Assembly (NCBI GenBank): GCA_046048875.1
Contig: JBJOFG010000013.1
Location: forward strand, 283,921 to 347,920
From: CAIZGX01 sp046048875
Lineage (GTDB): Bacteria > Bacteroidota > Bacteroidia > Flavobacteriales_D > Sanyastnellaceae
DNA length: 64,000 nt
Reading direction: 5' to 3'
The position numbers were made by a program, and so were the translations under genes. The notes below the pieces were generated by a model, which saw only the letters and a list, made by a program, of their open reading frames with translations, ran no database searches and was not told where the DNA came from. Shown here piece after piece: positions 8,687 through 17,048 of the stretch (its first letter is position 1; every line of letters begins with the position of its first letter).

Positions 8687-9609
8687 TGTCGTTACGCATT
8701 GTTTTTCTTGGCACTCCTGAATTTGCGACTACTTCGCTGAATGCATTGGTGAACAGCAAACACGAAGTTGTTGGTGTTGTTACTGCTCTGGATAAACCCG
8801 CAGGGCGCGGACAGCAGTTGAACGAAAGCGATGTGAAGAAGTTCGCGGTTCAACACGGATTGAATTTGTTTCAACCCGAAAAATTACGTGACGAGCATTT
8901 CATTCAAGATTTGAAAAACCTGAATGCCGATTTATTCGTCGTTGTCGCTTTCCGTATGCTTCCTGAAGTGGTTTGGAAAATGCCTCGATTGGGCACATTG
9001 AATTTGCACGGTTCCCTCCTTCCGCAATACCGCGGAGCTGCTCCTATTCAATGGGCGGTCATGAATGGGGAAACAGAAACCGGATGCACCACCTTCCGAT
9101 TGAAGCATGAAATAGATACTGGAGAAGTATTGGGTCAGCATAAAATGTTGGTGGGTCCGAATGAAACAGCCGGAGAATTGTACGAGCGCATGATGCACGA
9201 AGGGGCAGAATTGTTGGTGCGAAGCATAGATCTTTTAGAAGAAGGAAAGGTTCAACCAATAGAGCAAGAAAAACTTATTACCAGCGAATTAAAGCACGCA
9301 CCTAAACTTTTAAAAGAAGACGGAAGAGTCAGATTGACGGATACTCCAGCCGTGGTTCACAACCGAGTTCGTGGCGTGACTCCCTTCCCTGGAGCATTCA
9401 CTACCTTTCAAGGTAAGACCTTAAAGATTCACAAAGGCCTTCCGGAAGAAACCGAACATTCATTCGAGTTGGGTTCTTTTCATTCCGACAATAAAACGTA
9501 TTTGAAATTGGCAGTGAATGGTGGGTATTACAATCTTTTGGAAGTTCAGTTGGAAGGAAAGAAACGGATGGCGGTGGATGAGTTTTTGCGCGGGACTTCG
9601 TTAAGTTAA
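8686..9609 (+). CDS. fmt: Methionyl-tRNA formyltransferase
   Basis: 307 aa, normal length. Transfers the formyl group of 10-formyl-tetrahydrofolate to Met-tRNA(fMet) for translation initiation. The N-terminal formyltransferase fold begins at RIVFLGTPEFA; the folate-binding and catalytic signature is LNLHGSLLPQYRGAAPIQWA with the Asn/His pair, and the catalytic Asp is in KHEIDTGEV. The C-terminal OB-like domain includes NRVRGVTPFPGAFT. Its start overlaps the preceding stop (TAATG). The fhs product elsewhere in the window makes the same one-carbon donor. Confidence 0.97.
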   Translation: MSLRIVFLGTPEFATTSLNALVNSKHEVVGVVTALDKPAGRGQQLNESDVKKFAVQHGLNLFQPEKLRDEHFIQDLKNLNADLFVVVAFRMLPEVVWKMPRLGTLNLHGSLLPQYRGAAPIQWAVMNGETETGCTTFRLKHEIDTGEVLGQHKMLVGPNETAGELYERMMHEGAELLVRSIDLLEEGKVQPIEQEKLITSELKHAPKLLKEDGRVRLTDTPAVVHNRVRGVTPFPGAFTTFQGKTLKIHKGLPEETEHSFELGSFHSDNKTYLKLAVNGGYYNLLEVQLEGKKRMAVDEFLRGTSLS

Positions 9610-9620
9610 GAAAAGGTAAA

Positions 9621-9710
9621 ATGCTCCGCAAGATTGCAAGCAAAGATGTTTCACAAGATGCTCCGCAAGATTGCAAGCAAAGATGTTTCACAAGATTGCA
9701 GGCAAAGATC
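9621..9710. repeat. Tandem mini-palindrome array, AAGAT family
   Basis: A 37-bp unit occurs twice back to back without change (9621-9657 and 9658-9694), followed by a partial third copy. Inside it, tiny palindromes GC-TCC-GC, TGC-AA-GCA and GT-TTC-AC are separated by (A)AGAT. The build is the same as that of the ATGAC arrays, with a different separator word. It lies in the 248-bp gap between fmt and fabI. Confidence 0.8.
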
Positions 9711-9830
9711 AAAATCGGGTCGAAAAATTTTTCGACCTTATAATTTTTGATCTCATGTCTTTTCAAACAAAGTGAACATCTCATTGTGAATATGCTTTCA
9801 GTTCAGTAAGTTTCAATGAAATAAAAAATG

Positions 9831-9838
9831 TATTTTTG
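9831..9838 (+). promoter_or_regulatory. -7 promoter element for fabI
   Basis: TATTTTTG matches TAnnTTTG and lies 19 bases before the fabI ATG, which leaves room for a short leader. Confidence 0.6.
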
Positions 9839-9857
9839 AGGTCTAAATCATAATACT

Positions 9858-10670
9858 ATGTCAAGTCAATTACTCAAAGGCAAAAAAGGAATTATTAGTG
9901 GTGCGTTAAACAACATGAGTATCGCATGGAAAGTGGCTGAACGTGCTGCAGAAGAAGGCGCTCAGATTGTTTTAACCAACGCTCCAATTGCTATGCGTAT
10001 GGGTGAAATCAACGGCTTGGCTGAAAAGATTAACGCTCCAATTATTGCTGCCGATGCAACAAGCGAAGCAGATTTAGAGAACTTGTTCGACAAGTCTATG
10101 GAACACTTCGGTGGAAAAGTAGACTTCGTTTTACACAGCATTGGCATGTCTCCGAACGTTCGTAAAGGAAGACACTACACCGATTTGAATTACGAGTGGT
10201 ACAAGCAATCGTTAGATGTAAGCGCTATGTCGTTGCACAAGATGTTGGCCACTGCCTATAAGAAAGACGCCATTAGCGATTGGGGAAGTGTTGTTGCATT
10301 GAGTTACATTGCTGCGCAGCGTACGTTCCCTGATTATTCAGACATGGCAGACGCGAAGGCGCTGTTGGAAAGCATTGCGCGCAGCTTTGGTTACCATTAC
10401 GGTGCAGCGAAGAAAGTTCGTATCAACACTATTTCTCAATCTCCAACAGTTACCACTGCTGGATCAGGCGTTAAAGGATTCGACGGCTTCATCAGTTTCG
10501 CTGAAGAAATGTCTCCACTTGGAAACGCAGACGCATTGGCTTGTGCAGACTATTGCATCTCGTTGTTCAGCGACTTAACCCGCTACGTAACCATGCAAAA
10601 CCTCTTCCACGACGGCGGCTTCTCATCAACCGGTGTTACTCCTCCGGTGATTGAGCGATTCACTAAGTAG
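9858..10670 (+). CDS. fabI: Enoyl-[acyl-carrier-protein] reductase (NADH), FabI type
   Basis: 270 aa. Catalyses the last reduction in each fatty-acid elongation cycle. It is an SDR-fold protein with the FabI-type divergent cofactor loop (GIISGALNNMSIAWKVA). The active-site set is readable: Tyr in LSYIAAQ, then PDYSDMADAK with the catalytic Tyr and Lys spaced as in E. coli FabI. The substrate loop TTAGSGVKGFDGF and the C-terminal FHDGGFSSTG are typical. It is monocistronic between two repeat-rich gaps. The 3' flank consists of mini-palindromes with no ordinary terminator. Confidence 0.96.
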   Translation: MSSQLLKGKKGIISGALNNMSIAWKVAERAAEEGAQIVLTNAPIAMRMGEINGLAEKINAPIIAADATSEADLENLFDKSMEHFGGKVDFVLHSIGMSPNVRKGRHYTDLNYEWYKQSLDVSAMSLHKMLATAYKKDAISDWGSVVALSYIAAQRTFPDYSDMADAKALLESIARSFGYHYGAAKKVRINTISQSPTVTTAGSGVKGFDGFISFAEEMSPLGNADALACADYCISLFSDLTRYVTMQNLFHDGGFSSTGVTPPVIERFTK

Positions 10671-10856
10671 TTGAACTTCGTTGTTCCTACTTCGTTATTG
10701 GAAAACCTACGGTTTTATTCCTACTTCGTAATGGGAAAACCGTAGGTTTTATTACTTCTGCGTAATTGGAACTTTGTTGTTAGAACGTCGAAGTCCCTCG
10801 TTGCTTGCAACCTTCGTCCATAGGACCTTCGCAACGATGTTGCCCTCAAAGCAATT
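10671..10856. repeat. Mini-palindrome array left of parDE
   Basis: Starts right after the fabI stop. Units read GAAC-TTC-GTT, AAAACC-TAC-GGTTTT, AAAACC-GTA-GGTTTT, ATTAC-TTCTGC-GTAAT, AAC-TTT-GTT, then a second style separated by CCCTC or CTTC: GTTGC-TT-GCAAC, GTCC-ATA-GGAC, GCAAC-GAT-GTTGC. The part at 10783-10844 recurs with 60 of 62 identical bases at 11630-11691, on the other side of parDE. Confidence 0.85.
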
Positions 10857-10920
10857 CGCTTTTGAATAAACAGCATATAAACAGCACATATAAGTTAGTG
10901 CGTGTTCCAGATTAGCGAAA

Positions 10921-10997
10921 TAGGTTTGTAATATGAAATCAAATTCAAAAAAGTCAGAAATGAATTTTGCTAATAATACCAATTATGGGTATTTTTA
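10921..10997 (+). promoter_or_regulatory. Two candidate promoters and a possible operator for parDE
   Basis: TAGGTTTG (10921-10928) is an exact -7 match four bases before an in-frame ATG at 10933. A second candidate, TATTTTTA (10990-10997), lies 16 bases before the ATG at 11014. It overlaps the inverted repeat AATACC (10975-10980) / GGTATT (10988-10993), a plausible ParD binding site. The second fits the shorter, family-length ParD. The rest of this 343-bp gap is the repeat array. Confidence 0.45.
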
Positions 10998-11013
10998 CAA
11001 AAATCAGTTGACC

Positions 11014-11256
11014 ATGAGCAAAAACACTTCCATCACTTTCGGTACTTATTTCGAACAGTTTATTCAAAACACATTAAAGGAAGGTCGTTACAAAAACGCT
11101 AGTGAAATTGTACGCGCTGGATTACGACTGCTTGAAGAAGAAGAAAATAGATTGGCCTCATTGCGCAATTCCATTCATGAAGGAATCGCCAGTGGAACGG
11201 CAGAAGATTTCAATCCCAATGAACACTTAAAAAAGTTGAAGTCAAAAAAGAAATAA
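11014..11256 (+). CDS. parD: ParD-type antitoxin (ribbon-helix-helix)
   Basis: 80 aa from the ATG at 11014, giving the classic ParD beginning SITFGTYFEQFIQNTLKEGR then YKNASEIVRAGLRLLEEEE, a ribbon-helix-helix DNA-binding half, and a charged toxin-binding tail ending KKLKSKKK. The frame is open to another ATG at 10933 that would add 27 Asn/Lys-rich residues absent from normal ParD proteins; its perfect -7 box is the only argument for it. ParD proteins bind and neutralise ParE and repress their own promoter. The stop overlaps the parE ATG. Confidence 0.85.
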   Translation: MSKNTSITFGTYFEQFIQNTLKEGRYKNASEIVRAGLRLLEEEENRLASLRNSIHEGIASGTAEDFNPNEHLKKLKSKKK

Positions 11257-11561
11257 TGTCCACTTTTACTTTAACCAATAAAGCCGTTGCCGATCTTTCT
11301 GAAATTTGGAATTATACCTACGATACTTGGTCTGAACAACAAGCGGATAACTATTACAAACTAATTATTCAGGCTTGTTCCATCGTTGCAAAGAACCCGA
11401 AATTAGGAAAATACTATCACGAGATCTACCCTAATCTTTTGGGAAAGAAAACTTCAAAACATATTATCTTCTATCTCATTCAAGAAGATAAATCAATAGA
11501 AGTTGTTCGTATTCTTCACGAGAATATGGATTTGAAAGGAAATTGGAACTTCGTTGTTTGA
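11256..11561 (+). CDS. parE: ParE/RelE-superfamily toxin
   Basis: 101 aa. Typical ParE beginning FTLTNKAVADLSEIWNYTYDTW, middle IVAKNPKLGKYYHEIYPNLLG, and HIIFYLIQEDKSIEVVRILHENMD near the end. ParE proteins classically poison DNA gyrase, although some relatives act differently. Its last residues (about NWNFVV) are encoded by GGAACTTCGTTGTT, the first unit of the repeat array that follows, so the array has supplied the stop codon and replaced or extended the native C-terminus. The pair is bracketed by a 62-bp near-identical direct repeat, suggesting it moves or is lost as a cassette. Confidence 0.88.
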   Translation: MSTFTLTNKAVADLSEIWNYTYDTWSEQQADNYYKLIIQACSIVAKNPKLGKYYHEIYPNLLGKKTSKHIIFYLIQEDKSIEVVRILHENMDLKGNWNFVV

Positions 11562-11769
11562 ACTTCGTTGTTGGAACTACGTTTTTAGAACTACGTTGTT
11601 AGAACTCTGTTGTTAGAACTACGTTGGTGGAACGTCGAAGACCCTCGTTGCTTGCAACCTTCGTCCATAGGACCCTCGCAACGATGTTGCCTTCGTAACC
11701 ATATTGCCCTCGCAACGATGTTGCCTTCGCAAAGCCATTTGCCCTCGCGAAGCAATTTGCTTCGCAATG
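11543..11769. repeat. Mini-palindrome array right of parDE
   Basis: First half: 14-bp units of the form GAAC-NNN-GTT plus about four bases (loops TTC, TTC, TAC, TAC, TCT, TAC). Second half: palindromes separated by CCCTC or CTTC, namely GTTGC-TT-GCAAC, GTCC-ATA-GGAC, GCAAC-GAT-GTTGC (twice), an imperfect GTAACCATATTGC, GCAAA-GCCA-TTTGC and GCGAAGCAA-T-TTGCTTCGC. It overlaps the 3' end of parE and stops three bases before the next promoter. Confidence 0.88.
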
Positions 11770-11772
11770 TGG

Positions 11773-11780
11773 TACTTTTG
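11773..11780 (+). promoter_or_regulatory. -7 promoter element for the HI0933-type gene
   Basis: TACTTTTG fits TAnnTTTG and lies 17 bases before the ATG at 11798, immediately after the repeat array. Confidence 0.6.
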
Positions 11781-11797
11781 CAACAGATAAATTTCAC

Positions 11798-12985
11798 ATG
11801 CACGGAAAAGGAAAACGAATAGCAGTTATAGGCGGAGGAGCAGCAGGAATGTTCGGTGCTATACGTTTGGCGGAACTGTTGCCAGAGGCGGAAGTGATTG
11901 TTTTTGAAAAAAGTAAAAACCTGCTAAGCAAAGTGAAAGTGAGCGGTGGCGGTAGATGCAACGTGACGCACTCGTGCTTCGAGCCGAAAGAATTGGTGAA
12001 GTTCTATCCGCGTGGTGGAAAGGAATTGCTCTCGCCGTTCTTTTCGTTTCAACCTTCCAACATGATTTACTGGTTACTCGATCGCGGCGTGGAAACACAT
12101 ACCGAAGACGATGGACGCATGTTTCCTTCCACCAATAAATCGCAAACCATTATCGATTGCTTCATGAATGAAGCGGAAAAGCTCGGTGTTCAAATTAAAA
12201 CCGAATACGCTGCAGACCTCTCGTTCCTTCAATCGTATGATGCTGTTTTAATGACCGCTGGTTCCAGCGAACTGGTTTGGAAAGACCTTGAAAACCACGG
12301 TGTGCCTTGCGTTCCGCGTGTCCCTTCCCTATTCACCTTCCACATAAACGACAAATCGCTTCATGAACTTTCAGGCATCTCTGTGCCACTTGCACAGCTT
12401 GAAATTCTCGACACCAAAATAAAAACGAGCGGCCCGCTTCTCATCACCCATTGGGGAATGAGTGGTCCCGCAGTGTTGAAAGCCTCTGCCTTCGGTGCAC
12501 TGGCGCTTGCCGAAAAAAATTACGAAGCGAACATTCGCATCAACTGGATTAATCAATCGTTCAACGATACACTCGATGAATTGAAAGATCTTCGAGAGAG
12601 TCATCCGAAGAAAATGTGCGTCACCTTCAACCCGTTTCAACTTTCTTCACGCTTGTGGACCTGGCACTTGCAACGCGCCGACCTCTTCCTAAAAGACTGG
12701 GCCAACAGCAGCAACAAGGCCATTGAGGAATTGGCGAACTCGCTCACGCGTAGCGTTCTTCCCATGACAGGAAAAAGTACGTTCAAAGAAGAATTCGTGA
12801 CAGCCGGAGGAGTGGATTTGAAGCACGTGAATTTTCAAACCATGGAACACAAACTCGTTCCGAATTTATATTTCGCTGGAGAAGTGTTGAACATTGATGC
12901 GGTAACGGGAGGATTTAATTTTCAAGCCGCATGGACCACTGCGTGGATTGCCGCGCAAGGAATTGCAGATAAATTAGCCGAATGA
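11798..12985 (+). CDS. HI0933/YhiN-family flavoprotein (putative NAD(P)/FAD oxidoreductase)
   Basis: 395 aa. The N-terminal dinucleotide fold VIGGGAAGMFGAIRLAEL is followed by the family hallmark KVSGGGRCNVTHSC, and FYPRGGKELLSPF with GRMFPSTNKSQTI are also typical. The C-terminus has the FAD-binding GEVLNIDAVTGGFNFQAAW. Family members are FAD proteins of uncertain substrate; some relatives (BaiN) act on bile-acid intermediates, which need not apply here. It overlaps ribD by 4 bp (ATGA), giving an operon with ribD and the EamA transporter. A link to flavin supply through RibD is possible. Confidence 0.9.
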   Translation: MHGKGKRIAVIGGGAAGMFGAIRLAELLPEAEVIVFEKSKNLLSKVKVSGGGRCNVTHSCFEPKELVKFYPRGGKELLSPFFSFQPSNMIYWLLDRGVETHTEDDGRMFPSTNKSQTIIDCFMNEAEKLGVQIKTEYAADLSFLQSYDAVLMTAGSSELVWKDLENHGVPCVPRVPSLFTFHINDKSLHELSGISVPLAQLEILDTKIKTSGPLLITHWGMSGPAVLKASAFGALALAEKNYEANIRINWINQSFNDTLDELKDLRESHPKKMCVTFNPFQLSSRLWTWHLQRADLFLKDWANSSNKAIEELANSLTRSVLPMTGKSTFKEEFVTAGGVDLKHVNFQTMEHKLVPNLYFAGEVLNIDAVTGGFNFQAAWTTAWIAAQGIADKLAE

Positions 12986-14013
12986 GTCACGAAGAATACA
13001 TGGAAATTGCGCTCGAGCTGTCGCAATACGGAATGGGACACGTTGCCCCAAACCCTATGGTGGGCTGCGTAATTGTGCACAACGACAAAGTCATTTCAAA
13101 AGGATATCACACCGCATACGGAGAAGCCCACGCTGAAGTAGAAGCCATTCGTTATGTGGAAGACAAAAGCATTTTGAAAGATTGCACACTCTATGTAACG
13201 CTAGAGCCCTGCGCACATTTCGGCAAAACACCTCCTTGCGCAAACCTAATTACCGAGATGGGAATTCCTCGCGTGGTCATTGGAACGCGCGATCCTTTCA
13301 GCGAAGTAAACGGACGAGGCATTGAACATTTGAAAGCGCGCGGCGTTGAAGTCATTGAAGGAATTCTGGAAGATGAATGTCGATTTGTAAATCGTCGCTT
13401 CTTCACCTTCCATGAAAAAAAGCGTCCGTATATTATTTTGAAATGGGCGCAAACCGCCGACGGATTCATGGACAAGATTCGTGAAGAAAACGAACGGGGC
13501 TCCTTCCCTATTTCTTCTGTTGAATCGCGACAATTAGTTCATCAATGGCGAAGTTTGGAACAGGCTATTCTGGTTGGACCAACAACTGCGCTCAACGACG
13601 ATCCTGCATTAACCGTTCGTTTGGTGGAGGGAGAAAATCCCATTCGCATCGTGGTCGATGAAAAAGGATGTCTTCCCGAAGAGCTTCAGTTGTTCAACAA
13701 CGAAGCGCGAACCATTGCCTTGGTGGGCAACGGCGTTCAAGCAAGATACAACTGCGAAATTCTTCCTCTTGAAAAATCGGGTGTTGAAGAATGGATGCGT
13801 GTTTTGCACGAAGCGAATATTCAAAGCATTTTGGTGGAAGGCGGCGCAGGCATACTCAATACTTTCATTGAAAGTGGAATGTGGGACGAAATGCGCGTCT
13901 TCACTTCCAACAATAAAATAGAACGCGGATTAAAGGCTCCGAAGCAAGAAGGAAAAGCGTATTCAGAAAAAAATATTGGAGAAGATCTACTAACGGTTAG
14001 GGTAAACAAATGA
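12982..14013 (+). CDS. ribD: Bifunctional riboflavin biosynthesis protein RibD
   Basis: 343 aa, two domains. The N-terminal deaminase (about 1-145) removes the amino group of the pyrimidine GTP product: zinc ligands in EAHAEVEAI and TLEPCAHFGKTPPC. The C-terminal reductase (about 150-343) reduces the ribosyl side chain with NADPH: PYIILKWAQTADGF, ILVGPTTALNDDPALTVR and LVEGGAGILNTFIESG. Length and order match the family. It is the second gene of a three-gene overlapping run. No other riboflavin gene is in the window. Confidence 0.96.
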   Translation: MSHEEYMEIALELSQYGMGHVAPNPMVGCVIVHNDKVISKGYHTAYGEAHAEVEAIRYVEDKSILKDCTLYVTLEPCAHFGKTPPCANLITEMGIPRVVIGTRDPFSEVNGRGIEHLKARGVEVIEGILEDECRFVNRRFFTFHEKKRPYIILKWAQTADGFMDKIREENERGSFPISSVESRQLVHQWRSLEQAILVGPTTALNDDPALTVRLVEGENPIRIVVDEKGCLPEELQLFNNEARTIALVGNGVQARYNCEILPLEKSGVEEWMRVLHEANIQSILVEGGAGILNTFIESGMWDEMRVFTSNNKIERGLKAPKQEGKAYSEKNIGEDLLTVRVNK

Positions 14014-14873
14014 TGTATTTAATTTTAAGCGTTCTTACCAACGCCGCTATTTACTGGCTTTTCAAATACTTCGAGCGAATTGGCGCGAAGATCTTTGAGA
14101 CCATTGTCTTCAACTACATTATTGCTTTTTCGTGTGGAATTTTCTTTGTGCCGAATGTCTCAGAAGCCTTTCAAAGCGCCATGCAATTTCCAATTTGGAG
14201 CGTGGCAGGATTCATCATGGGGGGACTCTTCATTTCGGTATTTTACTTCATGGCCATTACAGCCAAGAAGTCTGGAATTGCCATGGCTACGCTTAGTTCG
14301 AAGATGTCGTTGGTCTTGGCGGTTATTGCTTTGGCCTTTTTGGGGAAGGGCGAAATAACGGTGCTTAAGGCTGTTGCTTTAGTCATTGCCATGTTCGGAT
14401 TGTATATGTTCAGTGTAGACCGAAAGAGCAAGTTCAATAAGGATATGCTTTTATATCCAGTTATTCTTATGCTCGGCAGCACCAGTGTCGATTTCAGCAT
14501 TGCTTATTTCCAAGGCTTCACAACCAATCAGAACGAACTATCTCTCTTCACCTGCATGCCTTTCATGGGAGCGGGAATGATTGGAATAAGTATTCTTGTT
14601 TACAAAATGGTCTTCAAGAAAGAGTCTTTCCCGGTGAAGGAAATGGGCACAGGAACCTTGCTTGGCTTGGTGAACTACGGATCTATTTTCTTTCTTGTTG
14701 AATTGTACCACCTAGGTTGGATGCCCGAGAGCACAATATTACCCGTGAACAATTTGCTTGTACTCGTAGTTGGCTCACTTGGAGCTGTTCTTGTATTCAA
14801 GGAAAATTTAAATCGAAGAAAAATACAAGGGTTGGGAATCTGTCTTTTCTCTTTGGTTCTGCTCCTTTTATAG
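14010..14873 (+). CDS. EamA/DMT-superfamily transporter-like membrane protein
   Basis: 287 aa with about ten hydrophobic segments in two similar halves, the layout of drug/metabolite transporters. The first half contains SGIAMATLSSKMSLVLAVIA, a common EamA pattern; the last helix ends at the stop. Substrate unknown. The start overlaps the ribD stop (ATGA), so flavin-related export or import is possible but only by position. The 3' end overlaps the convergent response-regulator gene by 6 bp. Confidence 0.75.
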   Translation: MMYLILSVLTNAAIYWLFKYFERIGAKIFETIVFNYIIAFSCGIFFVPNVSEAFQSAMQFPIWSVAGFIMGGLFISVFYFMAITAKKSGIAMATLSSKMSLVLAVIALAFLGKGEITVLKAVALVIAMFGLYMFSVDRKSKFNKDMLLYPVILMLGSTSVDFSIAYFQGFTTNQNELSLFTCMPFMGAGMIGISILVYKMVFKKESFPVKEMGTGTLLGLVNYGSIFFLVELYHLGWMPESTILPVNNLLVLVVGSLGAVLVFKENLNRRKIQGLGICLFSLVLLLL

Positions 14874-15233
14874 GAATCGCGAAATATCGACAGGCTTTAG
14901 AATAAAGTCTTCAACGATAGAATAAGATTTTGCTTTCATGATATCCTCGGGATCGTTGGAGCTAGAAACAACAAAAATCCTAGCATTTGAAACAAACGGA
15001 TGTGCGATTGACTCATTCAAAAAATCCCATCCATCCCAAATGGGCATATTGATATCAAGGATAATTATTTCTGGAAATAAATCCTTTTCTTGAATTTTGC
15101 TTAGCGCCTCAAAGGCATCAATTCCACTAGAATAAATAAGTATCTCATCAAACTGATTAGACGCCTCAATGATGATTTTGGTTGTGAAAACACAAATCGG
15201 ATCGTCATCTATTATGCAAATTCGTCTACTCAT
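14868..15233 (-). CDS. Single-domain response regulator (receiver only)
   Basis: 121 aa, a complete CheY-like receiver with no output domain. Acidic pair in CIIDDDPI, phospho-acceptor Asp in IIILDINMPIWDGWDF, Ser in FVVSSSNDPED and Lys in FILKPVDIS. The start overlaps the upstream kinase gene by 8 bp, so it is almost certainly that kinase's partner. Lacking a DNA-binding domain, it must act by protein contact or pass phosphate on. Confidence 0.92.
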   Translation of the reverse strand: MSRRICIIDDDPICVFTTKIIIEASNQFDEILIYSSGIDAFEALSKIQEKDLFPEIIILDINMPIWDGWDFLNESIAHPFVSNARIFVVSSSNDPEDIMKAKSYSIVEDFILKPVDISRFL

Positions 15234-17046
15234 TTTCGAACTTGAAATATACCTTAAAAATCGTTCCTACTCCAACTTCGCTCTGGATTTCAATATTTCC
15301 GCCAAGAGCTTCGGCTTGATTTTTCGACATGAACAATCCAATACCTCTTGAGTCTGGATGTCTGTGGAAAGTCTTGTACATACCAAAAATCTTTCGTCCA
15401 TGCTTTTCTAAGTCAACGCCAATACCATTGTCCTGAACGCATAAAACAACATATTCTGGTGTGTTTTCCTCATAAAGTCTAATGAATTTATTTGGCTTAG
15501 AATCATCGGAATATTTAATTGCATTTGTCAGAAGGTTTAGCAAGATACTCTCGACATAAGCGGTAAGTCCTAAAATTTGAGTTTTTGTACTGATATCGTT
15601 AATTATGTTGACTCTAGAGCCATCGGCCAATGCAGTAATGCTGCCAATAGCCTTATTCGCTTTAGTAGACAAATTAATCACTTCAAGATGCCCTTGTTTA
15701 TTGGTCAACATAAGCGCCACTTCCGACAAATGATCAATAGTTTCAAGCAAATTTTCTGATGAAGTTTGAATATGCTTTGCAAAATCGTCACTTGCCAATT
15801 CAGGATGTTTTTCAATCAAAATTTTTGAAAGAACTTGAATGTTGGCAGAATGTGACCGCAGATTGTGCGAGACAATGTGAGCAAAATTCTTAAGTCGCAA
15901 GTTTTGATTTTGAGTAAGTTCAAACAACAATTTTTGCTCTTCTTCAAACTTCTTCTTCTCTGTAATGTCGGTCTCAATAGCTATGTAGCCATACAATTTC
16001 TGCTCAGCATCTAGCAGGGGAACAATGTTCAAGACTAACCAATATTCATTTCCAAATTTCCCTCTATTCAATATCTCAGCGGAAACTGGCTCATTGATGG
16101 CCAATTTTTCTTTGATATAGGCCAATGTTTCAGGGGAAGTTTTCTCAAACTGAAACATGAAAGGATAATTATCGATTATTTCTTCTCTGCTATAGCCCGA
16201 TAATTTTATCAAACTGTCATTTACCCATTGAATTTTCTTATTCTCATCGGTAATGATTACACAATTCGTTGTGGTTTTAGCGACAAGGGAAAGTCTCTCA
16301 AGCTCTACTGTACGCAATCGAATTTCGTTCTCTAACCCTTCTGTCAGTTCTTGATTCCTTTGCTTTCCTGATTTCAGGTTTGATTGAAGAATTAAGATAG
16401 CATCGGCCAACTCACCAAGTTCATCGCTCTTATTTTTAAACTTTGATTGTACATCATAGTCACCTGAACTAAGGTGATTTGTAAACTGAATAAGGTTTTG
16501 AATTGGATTTGAAATACCTCTGGCGAAAAAGTAAAAGGCAATCAAGGAAAGTGTACCGAAAATTAAAATGGTCCAATAAACAGGGCGTTCAATTTCTGTA
16601 ATCAAATCAGTAAGTCTACTGTTGCTATATCTCAGTACAATTTCCCCTTTGAATGATTCTGTATTTACTGGAGCCGACTCGTAGACATAAGACAAGGTAT
16701 CTCTGTTCGTCACCTTTAGCAATTCAATGTCTGCAGGATAGGAAGTTAAAATCTCGCTCCCAGATCCTAATGAGTCTTTCACAACCACCGCTACAAAATC
16801 AAAATCATGATTAGCTGCAGCGAAGTCAATAGTTTTCTTTAATCCTACAAAGTCATCACTGCTCAATGATAACTCCACCCCTAGAGCAACTGTTTTGGCT
16901 AATTGATTGAGCTCTGACTTTTTGGAATTTACATACAACTCTTGAAGTTTTCTTGGATAATAAAACGCAATGAAAGCCATCAAAAGAACAAGGCACAACG
17001 AGAAAGGAAACCAAATCTTAAAGGATATTTTCCGAATAAACTTCAA
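15226..17046 (-). CDS. Sensor histidine kinase with periplasmic sensor, HAMP and PAS domains
   Basis: 606 aa. TM1 about 10-28, extracytoplasmic sensor about 30-170, TM2 about 172-192, HAMP (ISNPIQNLIQFTNHLSSGDY), a PAS/PAC pair (TNCVIITDENKKIQWVN), then a dimerisation helix with the phospho-acceptor His in AHIVSHNLRSH and an ATPase with NLLTNAIKYSD, DNGIGVD and RGIGLFMSK. The start appears to be TTG two bases after the preceding stop; the first ATG would cut into TM1. Third gene of the porin, PstS-like, kinase, regulator operon, so the ligand may be whatever those two proteins handle. Confidence 0.9.
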   Translation of the reverse strand: MKFIRKISFKIWFPFSLCLVLLMAFIAFYYPRKLQELYVNSKKSELNQLAKTVALGVELSLSSDDFVGLKKTIDFAAANHDFDFVAVVVKDSLGSGSEILTSYPADIELLKVTNRDTLSYVYESAPVNTESFKGEIVLRYSNSRLTDLITEIERPVYWTILIFGTLSLIAFYFFARGISNPIQNLIQFTNHLSSGDYDVQSKFKNKSDELGELADAILILQSNLKSGKQRNQELTEGLENEIRLRTVELERLSLVAKTTTNCVIITDENKKIQWVNDSLIKLSGYSREEIIDNYPFMFQFEKTSPETLAYIKEKLAINEPVSAEILNRGKFGNEYWLVLNIVPLLDAEQKLYGYIAIETDITEKKKFEEEQKLLFELTQNQNLRLKNFAHIVSHNLRSHSANIQVLSKILIEKHPELASDDFAKHIQTSSENLLETIDHLSEVALMLTNKQGHLEVINLSTKANKAIGSITALADGSRVNIINDISTKTQILGLTAYVESILLNLLTNAIKYSDDSKPNKFIRLYEENTPEYVVLCVQDNGIGVDLEKHGRKIFGMYKTFHRHPDSRGIGLFMSKNQAEALGGNIEIQSEVGVGTIFKVYFKFENE

Positions 17047-17048
17047 TG

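Noticed and set aside
9401..9784. 127-aa open frame on the minus strand
   Set aside because: It lies antisense to fmt and across the tandem repeat; composition is not protein-like.
10309..10578. 89-aa open frame within fabI
   Set aside because: Out-of-frame shadow of a highly conserved gene.
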